A stretch of DNA of 64,000 nt from Xylocopa sonorina (taxonomy: Eukaryota; Arthropoda; Insecta; Hymenoptera; Apidae): positions 5,642,001 to 5,706,000 of the forward strand of contig NC_135203.1 in the NCBI RefSeq assembly GCF_050948175.1. Direction: 5' to 3'. The notes under the pieces are model-generated. The model saw nothing but the letters and a program-made list of their open reading frames with translations. It made no database searches and was not told the origin of the DNA. A program made the translations under genes and the position numbers. Position 1 is the stretch's first letter, and each line of letters opens with the position of its first letter. Of this stretch, positions 59,172 to 64,000 are shown piece after piece.

Positions 59172-62100
59172 ACCAGCAACAATCCCGGCAATGGTAATCT
59201 CGCGAGCAGCTGGCCGACCTAATGAACGAACGATGATTCGTCAGCCGGGGCGACCGGCGAAAATTCTTGCGTCAGGCGCGCGCGTATACGTGCGGTCTCC
59301 AAAATGGCCGCGCGCCCAATTTCATTCCTATTCGCCCTCGCTGATCGCGATACCTGTGCTTAGAAGATCGATGGATTATTTACGTCGCTGTCCTCGAGAA
59401 AGTTGTCGTTGTCGTCGAGAAAGTAGGTTTTCATACGATTCTAATCTAATAAGGCGGAGGTGATCAATTTCCGCGGCACACTTTCAATTTCTCATCGAGG
59501 AGACCGGTGAAAATAAACTCGATAGCAGCTCTTCTAGTGCACGCGAACCGAAAGGCTGTCTTCGCATTAATTCTACCCGTTCGCAGGCTCCCATCATCCT
59601 CCTCCCCTTCATCGAGAACGTTTCGCGTTCCCCGATGCGCGCGATGGCAAATGAGTACATACGCGCGCCGCCCAGACGTTTTCTTCGGAGCGGAAAATAA
59701 GCGTAACCCTGTAAGGTGCCCGCCTCTGTTGTCAATTATGTACCGAGGGCTCCCTTGCGGGCTGCTCTAGCAGCGTTCGCTAAATATGGCGCGATAATCG
59801 TACCGGTGGGCTCTAATTATCATCGCGGCAGTTTATAGCGGGCGCGCGTTCTCTCACAGGACCCTCGAAGGATGCTTCGTGCCTCGCATATTTATCCGCA
59901 TCTACTTTGCCACCGCGTTTACACCTGCTGCCTTCGCTAACGCGCTCGTTCCTTCCACGCGAACCTTTTCTTCCTTTTTGCTGTCCTGTCTTCTTTTCTT
60001 CTCCCGTTTGGCCCCTTCCTTTCTCGAGCCGCGCCCTCCTCGAAACTCTCCTCGTTATTCGATGCGATTTCGTTCCTTGGTTACCGAGAATCCCGTTTAT
60101 TTAACATATTTCGTAAAGTTGCCTCTCGCGTGTAATCGCTGCATGGTAAATTTGAAGGAAAGTCGCGTGGTATCGGTACGGATATAACAATGGCTGTCAG
60201 CAGAAAGGATCGAAACTTTCGTTTACGGCACGACGAGGTACCAAAATGGCCAGATGATGGCCACGTGTAGGCAGATCGGTAAACAAGGTTGGCGTAATTA
60301 TCGTGGTGGAAGTTGGTGGTAAAAATCAGGCCCGTCAACAGCCCGTATCTCGGCAACTTTCTCTCTCGTCGCTCCACCTCCCGTTTTCTCTGCCCCTCGA
60401 TGGAATTTATTGCCTTCAAAATGGGGCGGCTCGACGCATCGCCTCCTCGCGCTCGCAAGTGGCGATTTTCGGTCATTACGGCTGGTTAAGTGGACCCGGA
60501 GAGGCAGTTTCGCGGCCGAAAATGTTGCGCATAACAAACAAACGCCTGCACACCTCTACTTTGTACACTCTTCCCTCGAACATCATTTTCCCTCCTCTTT
60601 TTACCCTCGTATCCTCTTTATCTTCGCGTACGCGATCATTACGGTCGATCGCACGGTCACACTACGTATATTATACACCGTTCGCCCGCATGCCTCCACT
60701 TTGTCCAGCCTTGCTCGAAAATTATTTTTCCCCCTCGTGTTTCGTCACTTTTCGGTCGATCGTGCGGTCGCGTCGCCCACAATGCGAGACGTTCTCCGCG
60801 CCTGAGTTCCGTGATCCGTCACGTTTTCGACAGGGATATTCTCTGCGCGGGTTCGCGTTGCTCGTTTTCCGTTTTGTAATTTCCATTCTCCTCGAGGAGC
60901 CGCGAGAAGTTAGAGACCGTGAGATTGCCGGTGATCGATGCACCGTCCTGGATCCAACGCACGAAGACGCTTGTAAAGCTCCGCGCAAGAGCATTATGAG
61001 GCCGTGGCTCTCGCGCAAAACCGGGCAAAAAAAAAAAAGAAAAGAATAAGAGGCGCACAAGGATCGCGTGGGACGGGCCCGAGGTACGAATGAATGGATA
61101 GACGGACACGGGCATTATGTTGTGACACGCGTCCTTAAATGGTCGACACTTAACATCCTAATTGTTCTATATCCTGCCTCGTGATCCGCGTCCTGTTTCA
61201 TACGGCCATCCTCTATACGCGTCCTCGACTATCCCCGCGATATATCCACCCTCTCCGTATACGTGCGTATCTGCAGGAAAAAGAGCGTACTTTTTCATCC
61301 GCGCGGCCTTTCAGATAGAAATTTCTATGGACTGGATGTACAATAATAAACGTTTGAATTCAATAAAACGTATGTCGGTCTTTTTAGAAAATCTTCCGAA
61401 CGGTTACACGTATGGTCGTAGCCGTGTGTGCACGCGCTCTGTACGCGTAGAGACATAGGTACGAACTTGTATAGGTAACGGGGCACAATCCAGAGGCTTT
61501 TCACTCCAAGTCTTTGCCAGTCGGTCCGGCGGAGGGAGATAAGGGAAAAAGAGACGTGCAATATGACTGTCCCTTTATGTTTGTCGCCCGCTGAAAGTAC
61601 TTAGTGGCGTGTATTTATGCGGTTCAGGTTTATCTGTCCGCGGAACCGGTTCCCATTGCAAAATGTACTATTTTTCGATAAGCGGTATCGCTCGACCGTA
61701 TACCTTTCAGTCGGGGCCCCAGCTGTCGCGGGACGCGTGAAAATTCCACGCGGCGGAGTTTCCATTGGGGCGAGAGGGGGCTGGGGGCCCTGTTTCTAAA
61801 GACAGTCCGCGGGTCGGTCGACCGGTCGTTAAGTAAGACGGTTACATTGAGAGATGGCCAATGTAAATTGCGATGACGCATACATATGTGTCGTGTGGCC
61901 GTGTAACGATATATCAACGTCAGCAAATTGTGATAAATAAAGTGCAATTGGAAGATGGCGGTGGGGAGAGCCGGAGAAAGAGAGAACGAGATTACCTTCG
62001 CGTTTCTTCGATGCTGGTGGACGCCGGCCGCGAGTTGCGCGCGGTGGAAAACGGGCCTGAACCTCTTGTCGTGCTATCGCGACGATGAATTGTTTAATTT

Positions 62101-64000
62101 TTTAGTAATTACGGATCATTGTGGAATTTCGAAAAATCGTGTCCACATTAATCTCCCCGGGGACGTTAATGCATATGCGAATACGTGTTCGCCTCTTTTC
62201 CATCTCGAAAGCGAAAAATACAAAGGGGGTTTTGAAAACCCAGCGACTTTGCACGATTTATATCCCGAACAAAGAGGCGTCGATCCGAAATTTTTCCATC
62301 CGTAAAAAACGATCCATTTTCGACTTTAATAAACCGAATCAGAGCCCAGACCACGAAACGCATCCCTCGCGTCTTTGCATCCAATAAACAACACCAACAA
62401 AGAAATGTAACAAAGAAAAAAGTAGCCACCGAGATCTCGTTGACAATCATTAATAGCATCCCAGCCCTTATCACGATCAGGGCAGGGACCAGAGAGGCTC
62501 GAGGCTGCTCGGCAGTGACAAATCTAACGTCGCCGACTAGCGATTACCATAATTGGACTGCCTTCGCCCGTAGCTAGGCTGGTTTTCTTGTAGAAACATC
62601 TGCGGTTAACGGTAAGCGGGAGTGTAAATAGGGGGAGCAGTTAATTTTTAATTTCCATCGATTCTTCACGGGCGTCTCGCGTCGTCGACGAATCGCTCGG
62701 CGGCATCTGGCCCCGTCTCGACGGGGCGCTGATGGCCTTGTTGCAAGGACAAACCCAATACCCGTCCCTTGACGGATCTTTTCAGACGGGAGAATTAAAA
62801 TCGACGAGGAGAGATCGTCGGATATCGCAGCGTCGGTAAGAGAGAACGAGGGAAGTGACGATGGGTGTTGAGGGGCTGCGGGGAGGGAGGACGCGATCGA
62901 TGGCGATGCGTCGATGCCGCGTGAAAGTTGCATCGCAACGCCCGCGTATCTCAGCGGAGACCAGGGAGCGAGATCGTGACGGGGACCACGGGGGATTCCT
63001 GCCACTATCTACGTAATATATCGTGGGTTAATTAATCGTTTAATGAAACAGTAGTTAGCCGTGATGATTATGATATTTTGTTATTATACCTCGGCGAGAA
63101 GAGCGAGGATTCAGCGGAGGAGGCAGGCCGCGCGCGGCCCGAAAGAGGCTTCGTGAGCGATGAAAAAGGGCGAACGGGGAGGGCCGCGGGCAGGGGGAGG
63201 AAGAGCGGGATCGAAAAGCAATTTACAAGGAAATCGCCGCTCGAGCACTCCGTTCCGAGACGATTGTTCCTGATCGGGGTATCTCGCTGGCATCGCAGAT
63301 AGATTTTGTGTATTATCGCGGATGTTATTTATACAGCGGCAGTTTCGCTGCCCCGACACCAGGTACGAATCCGACGATGGGATGCTCGCGTTTCGTTTTC
63401 GGTGCAACGTGTTTTCGAGACAGACGTTCGAACACGCTTCAAGAACGCGTATATAAAACGAGAATACCTCGAAACGCGCATCCAACTCGAGTATCGCTCG
63501 ACGCACGCGAAGTAATACCTTCTTCGAGCAAACTGAACGGTAGTCCGACCGTTTACACGGCTCATTTTCGCGGGTACGTAACCGTGTACAAGTTCCGACT
63601 AGTCCCAACGCGACAGGACACGGGCCAGGAATTCCTGCCGGCTCGTAAACAGCCTACACTCCGGGGATAATACACGGGAGCGGTCGATGAAGCGTTTAAT
63701 AACGATGATTTGGTAGCCGGATCCGAGGCTGGCGAGCGCCTATCTCCATCCACCGCGCCCTCCGCCAATCTCCCGTTCCTACGCAGGAACCCTCGACGAG
63801 ACGTTCGTCCGTTTTCTCTCATTGTCTTCCCTCCCCCCCTGCATCAGCCCGTTTCTAACTCGCTTCTCGTTTCGGTAGGTGGGATATGTACTTCTTGTAG
63901 AGCGGGTGATTGATCGCTTAAAAAACTAAACTCCAACCGGAGGACCAGAAGATTCTACGGGCCGGTTCGTCTCGTTCCGTCCTGCTCTCGAGCGATTTCG

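Larger units (their letters stand above)
52099..64000. other. Non-coding region right of the gap
   Basis: No gene could be supported. Positions 52,157-52,450 are GA-rich, 54,431-54,550 pyrimidine-rich, 56,864-57,110 GA-rich and 58,461-58,540 pyrimidine-rich. Hairpins lie at 55434-55488 and 59111-59171, and a 10-bp-spaced triple GGTACC at 55660-55685. A good plus-strand acceptor (TTTCTAAC then CGTTTCGGTAG) ends at 63880 near the right edge. The longest frames (60303-61049 plus, 57221-57880 plus, 56738-57366 minus) are compositional accidents. Confidence 0.45.

Noticed and set aside
60303..61049. 248-codon plus-strand open frame
   Set aside because: Its first codon is GTG. Its composition is Ser/Arg/Leu-rich with no domain, and frames are open on the opposite strand too. 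It is best explained by stop-poor CpG-rich sequence.

Overview
The window reads as nuclear DNA of an insect, most likely a hymenopteran. That is an inference from overall texture: CpG-rich, GC-heterogeneous non-coding sequence, many (CT)n/(GA)n tracts, homeodomain-type TAAT/ATTA clusters, spliceosomal-type exon edges, no bacterial-style operons, and a 100-N scaffold gap. There is no compact gene content. Almost all open frames are accidental, because CpG-rich sequence is poor in stop codons. No rRNA, tRNA or known microRNA was recognised by eye.

Layout. Positions 1-129 (minus strand) are a partial coding exon running off the left edge. Its Cys spacing resembles the end of a chitin-binding type-2 (peritrophin/CBM14) domain. 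From 130 to about 22,900 the sequence is intron-like or intergenic. It holds one convincing first coding exon on the minus strand (19,034-19,226: ATG, signal-peptide-like segment, strong splice donor), several weaker exon candidates on both strands, and a repeated 33-bp block carrying a TAATTCATTA dyad. From 22,947 to 40,483 lies one uninterrupted satellite array of 105 monomers of 167 bp. From 40,484 to 64,000 there is again mainly non-coding DNA with microsatellites, polypurine/polypyrimidine tracts and several hairpins. This part also holds a 438-bp piggyBac-type non-autonomous element with TTAA target duplications (49,263-49,700), a 100-N gap (51,999-52,098) and a few weak exon candidates.

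The most striking feature is the satellite. It contains a whole number of monomers (105 x 167 bp minus two 1-bp deletions = 17,533 bp) and is bounded at both ends by TTAA, which is also present in each monomer at the same phase. This looks like one insertion event at a TTAA site, for example circular satellite DNA integrating through microhomology or with transposase help, followed by homogenisation. Nearly all monomer variants sit in the left quarter. Monomers 1-5 are repeated as monomers 21-25, which shows a block duplication of 20 monomers.

How the exons fit together is unresolved. The two best exons are both on the minus strand and both suit a secreted protein, but their splice phases do not match directly. 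They are either separated by at least one unrecognised exon or belong to different genes. All exon calls come from reading frames, splice-site sequence and composition only.
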